Below are positions 26,101 to 41,100 of a stretch of 64,000 bases of DNA, piece by piece. The position numbers and the translations under genes were made by a program. The DNA is from Cinclus cinclus (lineage: Eukaryota > Chordata > Aves > Passeriformes > Cinclidae). Positions within the stretch are counted from its first letter, which is position 1; every line of letters starts with the position of its first letter. The notes under the pieces were generated by a model, which worked only from the letters and a program-made list of their open reading frames with translations, was not told the origin of the DNA and did no database searches. Location: NCBI RefSeq assembly GCF_963662255.1, contig NC_085046.1:49243797-49307796 (forward strand). The letters run 5' to 3'.

Positions 26101-29100
26101 CTGTCTTTATTCTTAACCCTCTGTGAAACTCTTACAGTGTTACCAATAATTTTTATTTGAATGCATTGTATGCTGCTACTAACCTCTGTGGGAAACTTTA
26201 AGCATGCAGATGCTCAGTTTTAAACATGACACTAGTATGAAAATGTTTGCTGCAAGAGAGATCTAATAAAAACACAGTACGGTAAAAATGAGCAACAAAA
26301 ATGTGGCTGCCTAACAATCAAGCTGGTTATGCAAACTGACTCTATCAAGTCTTTTCTAATTTTATGTTTGTGATTTCCCATACTTTTTTGCCTAGTTCAT
26401 ATATATTTTTTCCTGTGTTCAGCCTGAAAGGCCTTGAGTTATTTTAAATTATTCTAATATTAATGTGAACTTGAGTTACTGTATTAAAAAACAGCTCCTT
26501 CTGTGGTATACTCTACTCCTCTGAAAGCAGTGTGTAGCTTTATAATTATACACACATTTTTACCTAAGAATCTGTAGTCTATAGACCTACCAGCATGTCT
26601 GAAAAGTAAAAATATATTCTGTAGTACATTTGCAGTTCCAAAGAGTGTTGGTTTCAGAACAGATGCATCAAATCCTAGGAAGATTTATGAGTGATGAGAA
26701 TGGGGAAATAACAAGCATGTGATACCTGGCAACTTCTGCTCTGTCCTGCACGAAATATTTTTACTCAGTTTGATACTGCACAAGAATATGACTTTTCTGG
26801 AGTTATGTTCAACCTAAAATCACATGAATATGCCTTTTTTGTCTACAATACAGTAAACTTACATTTTTAAGCTTTTGAGGACAGTTGATACGTTGACCAC
26901 TGTTGCTTCGTAGAGCTGTGTTAAAAAGGGACTGCTGTCATTTATTGAAGACAGCAAATGAGGTAGTAAAAATCAGTTTGTTGTTTAAATGAATCCTTGG
27001 AACACATTGAGACTGGTTTTATTTTACTTGGTTTTCCTCCCCAGGAAGGTGAAATTGATGATTGAGATCTTCCTTTTTCCATACAGTAGTGTATAGCTAT
27101 TAAAAAGTATCAAGCACATTTCAAAGCTGAGAGTGTAGATTTAGAACAAGACATAGACTTCTACTAGGCTGAGTTGGGCCTAAGTTCAAGATTATTCCCT
27201 AAATGGCCTAGAAGGAATTCAGAAATATGAAACACTTGATGGGAAAACATTCTGAAAATAATTTTGAGAGGGAATTCTGAAATCAATATGCTGGTAAAAG
27301 TTATCTCCATAGAGGAACACCTGTTAGTTTAAAGCAAAATCAAGAGTATTTAGAATGAATTTTTGGGACAGTAAATTATGTAACTGTTTAAGAGAAGATA
27401 AGTTTTTTTTTCAGAATAAAGTGGCATCTGCCCCCTACTTCCTTTTTATGTGGTAACTACAACTTCAGGATTCAGACAGTAAAGTTATTATCCACAGATC
27501 AGAAGTATCTATTTAATATCCACATTATTGAATATTTTGTCTAAATCCCATCTTTAGTGCACCCAAATAGAATAATTGATATAATCAATTGAATAATTGA
27601 TGTGATCAAAACCCACAGAATAATTGATAATCCTAGAGGTCTGCTCCAGTTCTTGAAGTCTTGAGTTTTGTTCTTTGATAAATTATTATCTCATTGCTTT
27701 TCTTCTAGGAATACTGAGAAACTGTTCACTGTGACAGAAAAAAGTCAGAGAAGGGATTTTCAGCATCCCAAAAGACGATCAGATAGAAGGAGGGATGGTA
27801 GATCAGAAATTTGAGCTGTGCAACAATTCCCTTCTACAAATGACGTTTTTTTCTCTGGTTTTCGCATGATAGTAATAAATAATCCTGATCATTTGGAGTA
27901 AACTGTCATTATCGTTCTCACACTCAGAAAGATAGCTAAGTCTCAGACAATAAAACTTGAGCTTTTAGAGTGGCCACAGAGGTGGATTTGGATAGCTGAT
28001 CATTAAGAAGACCAACCATAGAGAAGATAGAATTCTACTGACCTAATCCATGGATGATGCAACTTAATGTACTGTGCTATCTGTCATACTTCTGCAGTCA
28101 TTTTACACTTAAGTGTGGTGAATTGCTGAGACACAGTTTAGAGGTGCCAGATGAATGTGTCTGTTTTGGTCAAATGTTAGGATGGACATAAAAGTCAAAT
28201 GTTCTAGGCAGGATATAGTCTATTTAGCTTATTTTTGCAAGTGCAAAACATACGGTTTCCAAAGGATGGGTATTGTCTTAAAATACACTTCTAATCTATT
28301 CCTTTTTCTTGGGTTTCATATCAGCCTCAGTGAGGAGTTGATTTAAGCTTTGTGACTAAAGTTGATGTTTCTGAATCCTTCTTTACTTTGAAAATACTGA
28401 TTTGTTGACAAAGGTTTTTTGCCACAGTTGATGAGAAGATTTTTTTTTTCTAAGTCAATATTAAAATTTCTGAATTTAACAAAAACCCTGAGTACCACAA
28501 ATTCACAGCTATGAGAGAGCCCTCCAAAATTTATCTTTAGTGTATATTTTAGTCATTTGGTTATATAGTGGCACAGGCAATCTCTCCTAAGCATTCAGTA
28601 ATTTAGAGACATCTAGATGCCTGGGATGTGGCAGTCTGAAAGTGACAGTACTGAACAACTTCATAGAGAGTGGTTTCAGCTTAACACAAATATTCATTGT
28701 AAGAATTCTGGAGATGATTTCACTGCAGTCCATAAATTTTTCTCTCAGAAATATTAAATGCTTTATTGAGGAGTGAAATAGATTGTTGAAGATGTTATTC
28801 TAAATTTCAGCTCTGTACATAGTTACTGGAAATATTGGAAAAGATACTTCTAAAGTAGATTTGCTGCTCTTAAGGAGTTTTACTTCAGCATGGGGTTTTT
28901 AGTCTGTAATAATACTGACTATTATATCTGATCACAGAAAGGTGTAGCTCTTACAGAATTTCTTATCTCAAAAGCAATTAGTAAAAAATGTTTTTTGTCA
29001 AAATACCTGTCAAGTTTAGCTTTGGGAATCTGTCTCACTGTGAAAAACTCTATTAGTAAGAACTTCCTCTGTTCATCTTCTGTTCAGTGCTGTTCTATTT

Positions 29101-32100
29101 GAGAACCTCCATCTTTGCAGAAGTCTGCAAGTTCCTCAGGAAGCAGTTCAAACACTAAACCATCCTACTCTCTCAGATACAGTACTTCAGAGTCTTCTTC
29201 ATTGGGAGAAATGCCTCTGGGTTTTCTAAGTATTACAGTCCTTAACAGCAACCTTTTCAAGTCTTGCATAAGATTTATTTAAATCCTCAACAGTCAAATG
29301 TAGTGGTGTCACAATGGTTTCCCTAAGTAATCTAGAAATGTCAGTTACTGCTTTAAATTTGGAAAATCATGTGGCCTAAGGTATTTGCTGCAGAGATGTT
29401 CATGGCTTTTTTTGTTCCTTGGAAAATTGGTAGCAAATAGTGTGCATTTGTGGTTATTGATCTGCATAAGATGGAAGCCTTTAGCTGCTGCTTGATATAA
29501 CTTCAGATAAGTTGAGCGCTAATAGCTGCTTTGAAAATGAAGTATTCATTATTAATCCTCATATGTATGCCAGTGTATTTGAGTTTTTAATAGCTTGCAA
29601 GTTTTATGACCAAGAGAAATTTCTAAATGGCTTTGCTCAGAACAGTTGTATTAGAAGCCATGAACAACCAGAAATACACCCAGAACTCTTTTTCTCTCTG
29701 GTTATGATGGACATAAGTCTCTCCCTCCTGGCAGGTATTTTTGGTTTACTATAATTACTAGTGGAAATAAAAACAGCTAAATCTGATAGATGTCTTTCAT
29801 TGTCAGATTGGGTGACAATTTTGAGGCAGCAGGAAGCTGAGGAAGTAAATATTTTAGACGTATACAGGCATAATAGCCCTTTGCCCAAAACTGTGCAGTG
29901 GTGCACTATTGAAGAAACAAGAGGGAGGCTGCAGTCTGGGATGTACAAAGTAGGGGTTCTGCACAAGGAATAAAACAAGTTTGTGGAATAAGAGAATGAT
30001 CAGATAAATGAGGGAGTACAGGAAGTTTTCTGTCCTCCTGGTAAATCCATGTCTCTATCATCTAAATATATTCAAAACAAAGTGTGCATATAACCATCTT
30101 AAGTGTTTCCTAGAAATTCTATTCCATACATATTTAGTATTTAATGGGAAGACCCTGTAACTTATTTCTAGAAAGTGTGACTGCTCAGCCTGATGTTTTA
30201 TGAAAAAGCACTGAGTGTGAATTACCTGATAGGAGCTAGTAAGAAGTGATCATTTGTTCATCAGATGATGTTCATTTTTCATTTTAGTACTTGAAAAACT
30301 TAATAGTTCTGAATGAATCTTTTCTTAATTTCTTTTTTTTTTAATATAAGCTTCTGCATATGCAATGATTTATGTTTTTTAGTTGCTACCAGTGAAATGT
30401 AAGCTTTCTGTGAGTATTTTACTTTCTGTGGAATAACTTCCTTCTTTAAATGTTAAATCTACTTCTAAATTGTTTTATTATAAAAATATTTATATTAATG
30501 CTGAAAACATGTAGTTTAATTGGAAAAAATTTTTGTTTTACCAACACACTGTGAGCTCAGTTGTTCTTGCAGCACACCATTTTTAGTGTCCACCTGACTC
30601 TGTTTCTCTTTGCAGGTCAAAGTTGCAATTCTAAAATACATTGAAACTCTTGCGCAACAAATGGATCCAGGAGATTTTGTAAATTCAAGTGAAACTAGGT
30701 TAGCGGTGTCTCGAATTATCACCTGGACCACAGAACCTAAAAGTTCAGATGTTAGGAAGGTATGTTTGTTAATGTGTCCTTAGAATTACACAACACTCCA
30801 GGTAATTAAGAATATCTAAGTAAAAAATGTAAAATTAACTTCTCAAAACTCTCCATTACGGCTGTGTTTTTATATATGTTAGTATATTGAGATTCTGTTT
30901 CATAATGTATCATTCTTCATTGCAGGTACTATCTAGTACTAAAATCTTCAGTGGCCATTTTTTTGTACAGTTTTAATATTACTTCAGAGACCAACCTCTG
31001 TGATAATAAATAGCATATTTGTAAGAGGAGTGAGTGGTAAATTTAGTAGCACACTCAGTCTAATATCTGTTGGATTTTCGAGAATCCTTTATTTTTAACA
31101 AGAGGTATGTGGACAAAGAAAGATTATGCTTTGATAAGGTAGTATCATGGACTTATTCTTGCAATGCTGCACTTTCAGTGCAAACCTCCCTTTTCCACAT
31201 AATGATGTGAAGTGAAAAATAACATTTGTGAGCAACACAGATATAGCAGGGACATTAAATAACCATAAGAAATGTACTACTGCAGTCTTTGGAAAGGTTT
31301 TCTAAAAAGGACTTCAATTTGTAGTAAGCAAAAAATTTTATATGCAGTTTGATGAAATAGTTTTATTGTTCTGATGGTTACTAGTCATGCTGTTTAGTTG
31401 CCATTTCCAGAATGTTAAGCCTAGAAAAATGTTGTATCTTAAATGGTTCCTCAGTGCAAATGTCTATGACACAGAGAGCTAACTCTTTTTCTGTCTATTT
31501 CTGCAGTTTGAAAAGCTGCAACAATTCATTTGTTGAGATTTGTGTTGCTACTTTCAATTAAGTTTGAGTTTTGGCAGCTTCATCTTTTCTGGAAAGAGCA
31601 ACCTCCTTTGTTCAGGAGGGATGTAGGAGAGAATAGTAGGAGCTGTCTTAAAAATTGCAATTTGAAAAAAAAATAAAAATAAATTCCACGACTTCTTGGT
31701 ATCTAGAATGTTTGTAATACATAACAAAAGAAAAAACCACCAGGGAGTTTGTATATTGAAGGTAATGTTTTAGTCATTTGCTTAATGTAAAACATTATGA
31801 GTTTGAGAAAACAGTAATAGATTACATCCAATCAACTTTTCTTGCCTGGGTATCATGTGCTAGTAACATATAAAAGGTCATAAAACGGGGAGAAGTGAAG
31901 CAGCACCATCTTCTAAATCAGTGAACTTTTAGTACTAAGACATGTGGCAAGCTGTCCTATCTGATGATTCATAACTCTAATACGCATTTTATGTCAATAA
32001 GTAACTGAATCATGGCAAGAATTACCAATAGTTAAATCCTCTGGAGCACCTTAATTATGTGATGTTTTGGATTTTAATTTTTCTTTCCATAACAGCTCTT

Positions 32101-35100
32101 TGAGGCAAGCAACTGCAATAATCCTTTAGCTCTTGAAATTAAAATTTTGCCACTAAGAAGTCAAAAGAGTTATTCTGATAGTATGAAATGTTTAATTCTC
32201 TTAACAGTCTTCTCAACCTGCTATCATAGGCTTTTTAATTTTATTTAGTTTAATAAGCTTTATAGCACTTTGTGTGATCTCTTTAAATTAAAAACTTTTT
32301 CTGAGTAATTTATGTATAATTCATGGGTTTGGTTTTTCCTTATCAAAAACAGTTCCTGTGCTAAGTATTATGAAAAGTCCTTGTTTATTAGTATGAAATT
32401 GGGCACTCTTACTGTAATTCAATTGACATGGGACTTCTTTCTGGAAGGTAAAATTCTGTTTCAGAACTTAGATTTCTTCTAAAATTAGAATGCTTCTGGA
32501 AAGAGTTTGAATCTTTTCTTAGAAATCTTGGAAGAAGAAAGCAAAACCAAAGAAATATAGAAATATTTCTAATCCTTATTTCAGTCTTTTAAAGATGATC
32601 TCTATGTGAGTGAATTTAAATCTCAGGAGAGACCTTATGTTGGGGAGAATAAAATCCTCCAAATAGTTTAAAATGCAAGAACAAGAGAGAAAATTTCTTT
32701 ATAAGGAGGAAAGTAGGTAATTGCATTGAAAACCTTCTGCAAGTCAGTATCAATTTTGATACTTCAGGGAGAGCTCAATTTCAGGCAGACTTGATAGTAT
32801 TAGTTTGTATCCTGATACAATCCTGGACTTCCTATTGTCTTCCCTTAATAGCAGCTTAAATAGACTGTATTTCAGTGCACGGTATAAAGGAGTGAAGATT
32901 GGCTAGCCAGACAGAAAAATGGAAGTAGTGATTCCCAAACTTCTGCTCAACTACTGGATTTATCTTGGATTTGCTTTGTGTCAATTTTGATTAAAAGACT
33001 GACCATTAAAAATTACAAGGACAAGAAAAACATCAGACAGACTGCAGAGGACATTCAGGGTGATCAGTTGAAGGGGAGGCTGTCAAAGGGAGGAGGACAT
33101 GAAAGTTAAAGAAAACAACCAGTCATGAGTATGCAAAGATAATTTGTGGCAATCTGACATGCTAGTATTTTTGTCATTAATACTGAGATATATGCAGGTA
33201 TGTCTGCTCATACCTTGGCTTTCCACTTTTAATGAAAAAATGCTTCAGTTCATTGCTCTGGAAGCAAAAGGGGGGAAATAAATGTCTAAAAGAATTTTCT
33301 AAACTACTTGCTTGGAATGTACTGGTAGTTAAGCAAGCTGCCTATCATTCTGTCTAGCATGAGCCCCTGGTTCTCCAGTGCATGGCAGACTTTGATGGTG
33401 CGCTGTGTACACTACACATAGTTGGTTAATCTTACAATCTCAGTCTTTTGCTACAAAGAAGTAATTCTGGAGAACTTCCTCCAGCTCTTTGTTGCACTTG
33501 TCAATTTAGTTACTATGCTGACAGGTGTGTTACACTATCCAGTGAATCTTTGTCAAACTGTACAAACATTACTTAAGTCATTCAATCAACAATTCCGGTA
33601 CTAGAGGGAATCCAACTATTGTGTTATTTACTGTGTTGCTTTGTTAGTAGAGAGAGCTCATTTTCTTTACTGAGGTAAAAAAAGCCCCAACATATGTAAA
33701 ACATGCTGTAGGATGTAGGTGATGGTAAAGATGAACTGATTAAATTGAGAGGATGGAAGATGACATCCAGTACAAAGTACTCCACAGTTTTCATCTTCAG
33801 AATATGTAGTCAGCTAAATTTCATTGCCCATTATGTTTGCCTCCCTTTTAGAAAGGTTAAAGGAAGCAGAGGCACTCTCTATCTAGCTTGGCTGTAGGGT
33901 AAGTTATAAGGAGTATCAAGTGATCAGCTGTGATCCCTACTGTCTTGTTCCAGATTAGGGTATCTTGTTTGGGTGGGGTTGTTTTAATTTCTACAGTGCT
34001 AACTGTTCCTTTTCAAGCAAGTGTGTTACCATCTGTAATTACCACTTGTAGAACTCAGTAGAAAGGATCACATGCTTGCTCCTGTCTGCTTTCATTTCTT
34101 TCTCTAAGTTTTTTCACCCAAACCCTTAACACCATTTTGCAAATTCCTTTTTTTTTTTTTTTCTACTTATGAGTAAGGATGTGGAGCTGGGGGGGGGGGG
34201 TTGAAAGCACATTTCTGAAAGACTGCTTGTTGCGATGATAGTTGTGTGCCTGAATTTATCAAAATCAGAATTTCCAGCTTACCAGCAAATATTAGTTGCT
34301 TTTGTTCACATCTGTTAACATCTTTATTCAAGCTTGATCAAGACTTGAGTCACATTTTATGATTACCACTCACTATAGCATCTTTTGCTGATAAAATTAC
34401 TTTGAAACTCTAATTAATGTCTTCAGTTTGGGTTTTCTTCTTGTAGGCTGCACAGTCAGTGCTGATTTCCCTTTTTGAACTCAACACTCCAGAGTTTACA
34501 ATGCTATTGGGTGCTTTACCAAAAACATTTCAGGATGGAGCCACAAAGCTTCTCCATAATCATCTTCGGAATACAGGCAACAGTGGTCAGGTATCCACAC
34601 TTCTGTTACTCTTCTTTCTGAAGTTACTATGTAGAAGCCTATCTTAGTAGCTCTCTATGGAATGTCTTTTCTTTTTCCTCTAGAGTTACAGTTTCTGTAT
34701 TGCTTCCAAGTAACTTAATAGGTTTGAATGTGCTTCCTAAAAGTAGTTTATCTTGTACTTTCTAATTTCAAAGTTACACAGGATTGAAGTTACTAGTAAT
34801 GGGTTAGACAATCCAGTAACTTACTTGAAGCTCTTTAAATGTTCCTGGGCACCAGAAAATAAGTATAATTAATAATAGATGTAATAAGTTAAAAGGGAAG
34901 CTTTTAGTCCTACCAGAGTATCTTTTCTCACCTCTCCTCCTCCAGGGATCAGTGGGAAGTCCTTTAACAAGACCTACTCCACGCTCCCCAGCAAGTTGGT
35001 CAAGTCCTCTCACTTCCCCGACCAATACATCACAGAACACTTTGTCACCAAGGTAATGTTGGCTGATGGTTTACAGTTCCACATCTAAGGCTTATAACAC

Positions 35101-38100
35101 ATTGTCCAACGATGTAACCCCAACAATGAAAGTATGGGCAAAATTTTGCACAAAATGACGAGTGCTCAGAAATAGTACTCCTTCCTCCATAGTATGAGAG
35201 TGAACTGTTCAGCCTCCCAGAAGGGTCTGACATGCTGGCCCTAAGGTGGGAAAAGGTTGTGCATCTTGGAATGCAAATGGATTAGCAGGAGAATGAACCA
35301 AAGTGTGCTTCTCTTACAAATGTTAAACTATGTCATCTCATGTCATGGTTTAACCTCAGCTGACAACTAAGCATCACACAGCCTCTCAATATCCCCACTC
35401 AATTATGGTGGCATATGGGGGACAATCAGAATATAAAAGAAAGAAAAAGGAGCTAAAGACAATTAATTAGGTAAAGCAAAAAGCGGCATATGCAAGCAAC
35501 AGACAGATAAGGAATTCACTACTTCTAGTGGGGAGTCACCCTTATGTGAACAGCCTTGTTTCCAGGACAAATCCAAAGCATAGCCCCATACCAGCTACTA
35601 TGAGGAAAGCTAAGTCTATTCCAGCCAAAACCAACACACTGGGTTATCAAACCAGATTTAATATTGGGGAGACTAAAGAAGTAATAGTTAACAAATGTTT
35701 TTTATAGTAATGATGTTGTCAGCAAAGTAGACTTTGTAATTTTGCTTTTACCAGTCAATTTGCTGTTGAGTTTTATAAATGCTTCTTACAATAAGACTTT
35801 TTTCAGAATAAGAGGATGGTGTAAAAATTGCACTTGTTTCACATTCAGCAGAGTAAAGCAGAGCAGAAGTTTGTTTCTTCAGGCAGATGCTGTTACCTAA
35901 TGTAGCCTTTCCCTTATTAAACTTTCAGTGCTTTCTGTATCAGAGTAGTACAATTACTAAGGCATGCCATAATACAGTTTTGTATTGTGAAGAGGCAAAC
36001 TTCTTAATGTATTTCAAGACAAGCAATAATTTTAGTAATATTTCCTGAGTCTCTGCAGTTGCCTGCTAATGTGATTTAAAAATACAGAATGACAAAATAA
36101 ATCCGTCTTGCTTCCTATTTCCTTCTCCATGGCTCACAGTGCATTTGACTATGACACTGAAAACATGAATTCTGAAGATATTTACAGCTCTCTTCGTGGA
36201 GTCACTGAAGCCATTCAGAATTTCAGTTTTCGTAGTCAAGAAGATATGAATGAGCCTGTAAAACGAGATGCTAAAAAAGATGATGGTGATTCGGTGAGTA
36301 TTTAAACTCAGTCCATGTTGGTGTCAGCAAACTAAGTTAGTGTCTGATTGATTACAAATAAGAAAGCATATGTTTCAGGAGGTTTATATTCTTCTTAAAT
36401 TGGACATGTCTTCTGAATTACTTAAGAGCTTTAGAAAAATACGTTCCTTGTCTTGAACTGCATTTTGAAAATGTAAATGCTGATTTTAAGTAGCACTGTC
36501 TGTTTGTTTAACATCTTAGCAGTTTAGAAAACAGTGATCTTGCTAAACAGCTGAAATTTTTTGAGAAGCTTGTATCCTAATATATGTTTTATTTTGCACA
36601 CAATCTGTGGTTGTTAAGATGCAGTATTTAAGACTCCTGTTTCTGTGGAGCTCTGGCAGTAAGATTTGTTGTCCTTGCCATGTATATATACTTAAATGCA
36701 TTTTTAATTGCTTTGCATCAGACTTGTAATATCAAATACAGCTATTTCTGGTTTATTATTTCTTTTGTACAACATACGCTTTCCCTTTTATTCTGGGTTT
36801 TTTTGGTTTTTTTAAGGAAAGCAGCATTTAGGGAACTAAGACTTCTTATTTGATGTCTGGTTTGAAAATTCTAAGCATTTTGAAATTTCTAAGTTTTTGC
36901 TACATAAATGAATTATTGATGTAGTTAATGGAAAGGTATAAGAGTTTCACGTGCTGATGTGATACTTCCTCTCCTGCAGATTTGCAGTGCTTCTGGAATA
37001 GTGGACATACGAGCAGGAAGTGGTGTAAGTGATACAGGTCGGACAGCTCTGGATAACAAAACGTCATTACTGAACACGATGCCTCCCCACTCCTCACCAC
37101 GCTCACAAGATTACAACCCATACAATTATTCTGATGCTATCAGTCCATTTAATAAGTCTGCTTTGAAGGAAGCCATGTTTGATGATGATGCCGAGCAGTT
37201 TCCTGATGGTAAGATTCAGATTACATGCTGTGCTAGAAGAAAAATGATGAGGTTTTTCTATCTTGGAGTTCAGTTTCTGACGTTAGTATTAGGAATATAT
37301 GTATCACTTATTTGAGAGGGTTTTACAAATGCTGTATTTTGAATTAGTTTATTTGTTAGTCATCGCCTTGAGTTACATTGTTGGATTACCTGGTATTTAT
37401 AGAGACTAAGGCTAAAAATGAAGGAAATGCTGAACTATGTTGTATACTTCTGGTAGTACATCCTGTATCAGTATCAGCAGTATAGATTTACTTACCAGAT
37501 TGTTTTATGATTGAAATTTAAAGCAGGAGGGTGGAGAAAAGATTAAAGCAAGGAAGTAAAACTGAATCAAACCAGTTTGGGAATTAGGTGAAAGATTAAG
37601 TATTTTGTTAGTAATATATTTGTATTTGAAACATGACATTGGCATTTTCTATTGACTAAACATTCTTTTTAAATGAAAGAAAACAACCCAGCTTTTTACC
37701 AGGAAGGTGATTCATCTAGCCCATGTAAATCTGGGAACATGGGTTGCTGTTTATTAGGCTTCCAGGGCTTCTTTATGATATTTCTCCATATCTCTTTGCT
37801 TAAATTCTATATCTCTATGTTAAGAAGGTTCCAACGTTCCACTACTGCCATTATTTTAATAAACAGACTGGTTCTCATAATCTGTTATTCACTGTTGTTC
37901 AACTATAGATTAAATTTTTTAAGTAAACACTTTGTTAATAGCAAGGGACAAACTAATCATCTCCTTTCTATCTGTTTTGCTTTTGTCATTTTGCAAAAGA
38001 TGTCTTACAGAAACTGTTGAAAAACAAAGTTATTTTTGACATGGTGTTTTAGTCACCTATTCTGTAAGTTGGCTTTAAGTTTGTGTTGAATCAAAACAAA

Positions 38101-41100
38101 ATCCAAGTATGGTGCATTTTTCTTTGTTTTTTCTTACATATCATGAAGAAGCATATAGAGTAGCTAAATATCTTCTGAAAAAGATGGAGAGAAAAGCACT
38201 GTTTTACAGATCATGTTGTATACATATTAATAATTAAGTAGCTTTGCCGTCCACATACAGAGCCAAGTTATGTTTGAGATTCTGTATTAAGGGGTCTTGT
38301 TTTACATGGGAGAAGCTTCCTTCTACCTTCTGACAACTTATTTTTGGGTATTGCATGAAACCAGATGCAATCTGTACTGTGTCAGCATGATCCAGTTTTG
38401 TAACAACTCATGACTGGCTGGAGTGAAAGCATCCCTGTCCAGTATTAGTTTGTCCTGGTTGGAAGAGTAGTGTAATGCATTATTTAGTTCTGCTCTTTAA
38501 TAGATCTTGATGAAGTACTTTCTTTCATTCCTGTGTTGCTCACCTTCAGTATTCAGTTATATCATGTACATTCTGTCATTTGTGTGTTACCTTCAGAATT
38601 TCATCTGGGATTATTTATAAAAAGTCTGCAAGATAAAAGATACACTTGGCAAAACGCTTTGTGCCTACAACTCCTCTGTTGCGAATTACACACTTTCCCC
38701 GTGAACCTGAGGGGCTCGTTTGACATTAGATATCAGTTTTTGGAAATTCCACATTATTGCTCCGTGTTTCTGATACAAAATTATGTTAGTACTGGATTCC
38801 CAGCTATCCTGTCATGCATTACTGACAGAAAGATGTGGAAATACAAGGCTAGATGGGAAAGCGTTAGTTAGCTGCTCGACAGTCCTGTCAACAACACTGG
38901 GGCAGGAATGTGTATTCTACAGATGGTTTGTCTGGCAGTTAAAAATTTTCAGTGGAGGAGATGCCACAGTGTGCCTCACATAACTCATTTGAGTGTTTTG
39001 CCTCTCTTACGGTAAAAAGGTTTTCAGAGTAACAGCCTAAATATTCCAACCACTTGCACTTCGTCTTTTCCCCAAGGGGAATGCTCTTTATCTGAAGTAT
39101 AGGGAAACCTGGCTCTTTAAGTCACTTCCAGACTCCTTAAAAGCAGTTCACAGTCTCTGTTTGAAAAACAGTGTTCTTCTCCAAAGAAGCTTATTTATTT
39201 CAGATTACTTCCATGGATTGCACTTTCCAAACATCTTTGTTTTTGCCTGCCACTTTGTATATGGGCTTAAGATTTCTGCTTCTGTCTTGCCTTACGCTTG
39301 GCATCTTTTTCTCTTTCAGACCATTCCTTTGATTTGACGTGATAATTTTCAGCTCTTACTCTTCTCCAGAATGTTTGTGATTACTCCTAAAGTGATGTCA
39401 TTTACAGATTTTCTGAGTTCACTCCACATTCCTTAGATAGTACTAACAAATGCATCCAAGAGAACCAGGCTCTGCACGCATCCAAGCAAGAACATCACTC
39501 ATATGCTCCTGGATTAATAGAAAGCCCTTCACCCTGCAAGTGATTAATCAAGTTTTGTGCTTGCTTTGTTTCCTTTTTTGGCCACCATGTTTGCATAGGT
39601 TTTATATTAAAATGCTGTGAGTGGCAGTAGGAAAATGTATCCTAAATTCAGGACATACCTATATGTTCCCTTTCAACCCTCCAAACTGTTTATCCTGTCA
39701 AAAGGATGTGATTTGATTGGTTTGAGAAGAGTTGTTCTTCATCAATTACTTATCTCTCTCTAATGCAAATTTTAATTCATTCAAATGAAGGAGTTGCATC
39801 TGCTCCACTTAATTTGTGCTTTGTTTCCTTTCTGAAAAAGAAATTTTGAGAGTAGACTTTGAACATGACTTCTTCAATGCTTCTCTATTCTTATCTGGAG
39901 AATGTTTGGAAATAAAACACTGGGTGCTAAGTCATAAAAAGGAATGAAAAAGGCAAGCTGTAAAGGCACATCCCTCTTGGTTATCTTCATGTTCTTCAGT
40001 TATGTAGTCCACTACTGGAGCTTCTTTCCTCCCCATATTCCTGCATGGACATGGCTGTTGCCTTCCCCGCTCTTTAACCCTTCAGTCCGTACATTTAAGA
40101 TGACACCACAATGAAAATACCTTAAACAGATACATTTAAATTAGTAGTTTTGCTAATGAAGTGTCAATATGCATTCCCAAATAGGATTTACTATAGATAT
40201 CATCCAAATAAGATTTGCTGTAGCTATATATGTTTGGTTGAACAAGTGTAATAATACTGCCAATAAAAGTAATGATCTTGTTTCCATAAAAATTACTGTC
40301 CAATTCTGTTCATCTGCTTTAAATAATAACTCACCTAATGCAATTTCAGTCTGCCATTTAGTCAAACATTATTCATCCATTAATAACAGAGGCAGCAGAG
40401 TTGTTTGTAGTTTGCTTTCAGGTTCTGGTGCTCCTGTTTATTCATGCAAAGGAAAATGCAAATAGGAATGTGAGGTTCAAAATCAGCATGATTTTTACAG
40501 CAGCTGATGTGTGCTATTAAGATACTTACTTAATTCTGTGGTATTCAGCTTTTACTGTTTTCTTTGTACAAGTGCTTCGTACAGCATTTGTAAGTTACAG
40601 TACTGAGTATAGTAATACAAGATATACAAGGGTTGTTGTTTCTCAGTGTATGATACAATTAATTTGTTGTGGAGCATGTATTTCATGTGTTAGTACATGC
40701 AGTCATTTCAGGAATGGTTCAATGCATTTGCATTGTATGCCAGAACTTCCAAATTTTTGCCTTAGGAAAAGGCATGTTTCTGTTAATTTTTCCAAAAGTT
40801 TCAGTGCAAAGATGGAAGCTCTATACTTTCCTTTCTTAAAGGCTAAATGGGTCTTGATGATGGAATAAAGGTACTAAGTTGATACTCAAGTTTTCATTAA
40901 GACCATTTTAAAGTTTCTTGACTGTTTGTGGATCACTCTGTTTGCCAGTTATTTACAAATATAGGTTATGTCACTAATGGGTTTTTCCATTATCATGCAA
41001 TCCTCTCTAATCAAAACTAAAATCCAGAGCCATGTCTTAGTGAATTGGTTTTGGGATCTATGGTACTAATAACCCTAGTTTGCCTTTATTTCAGTTCTTT

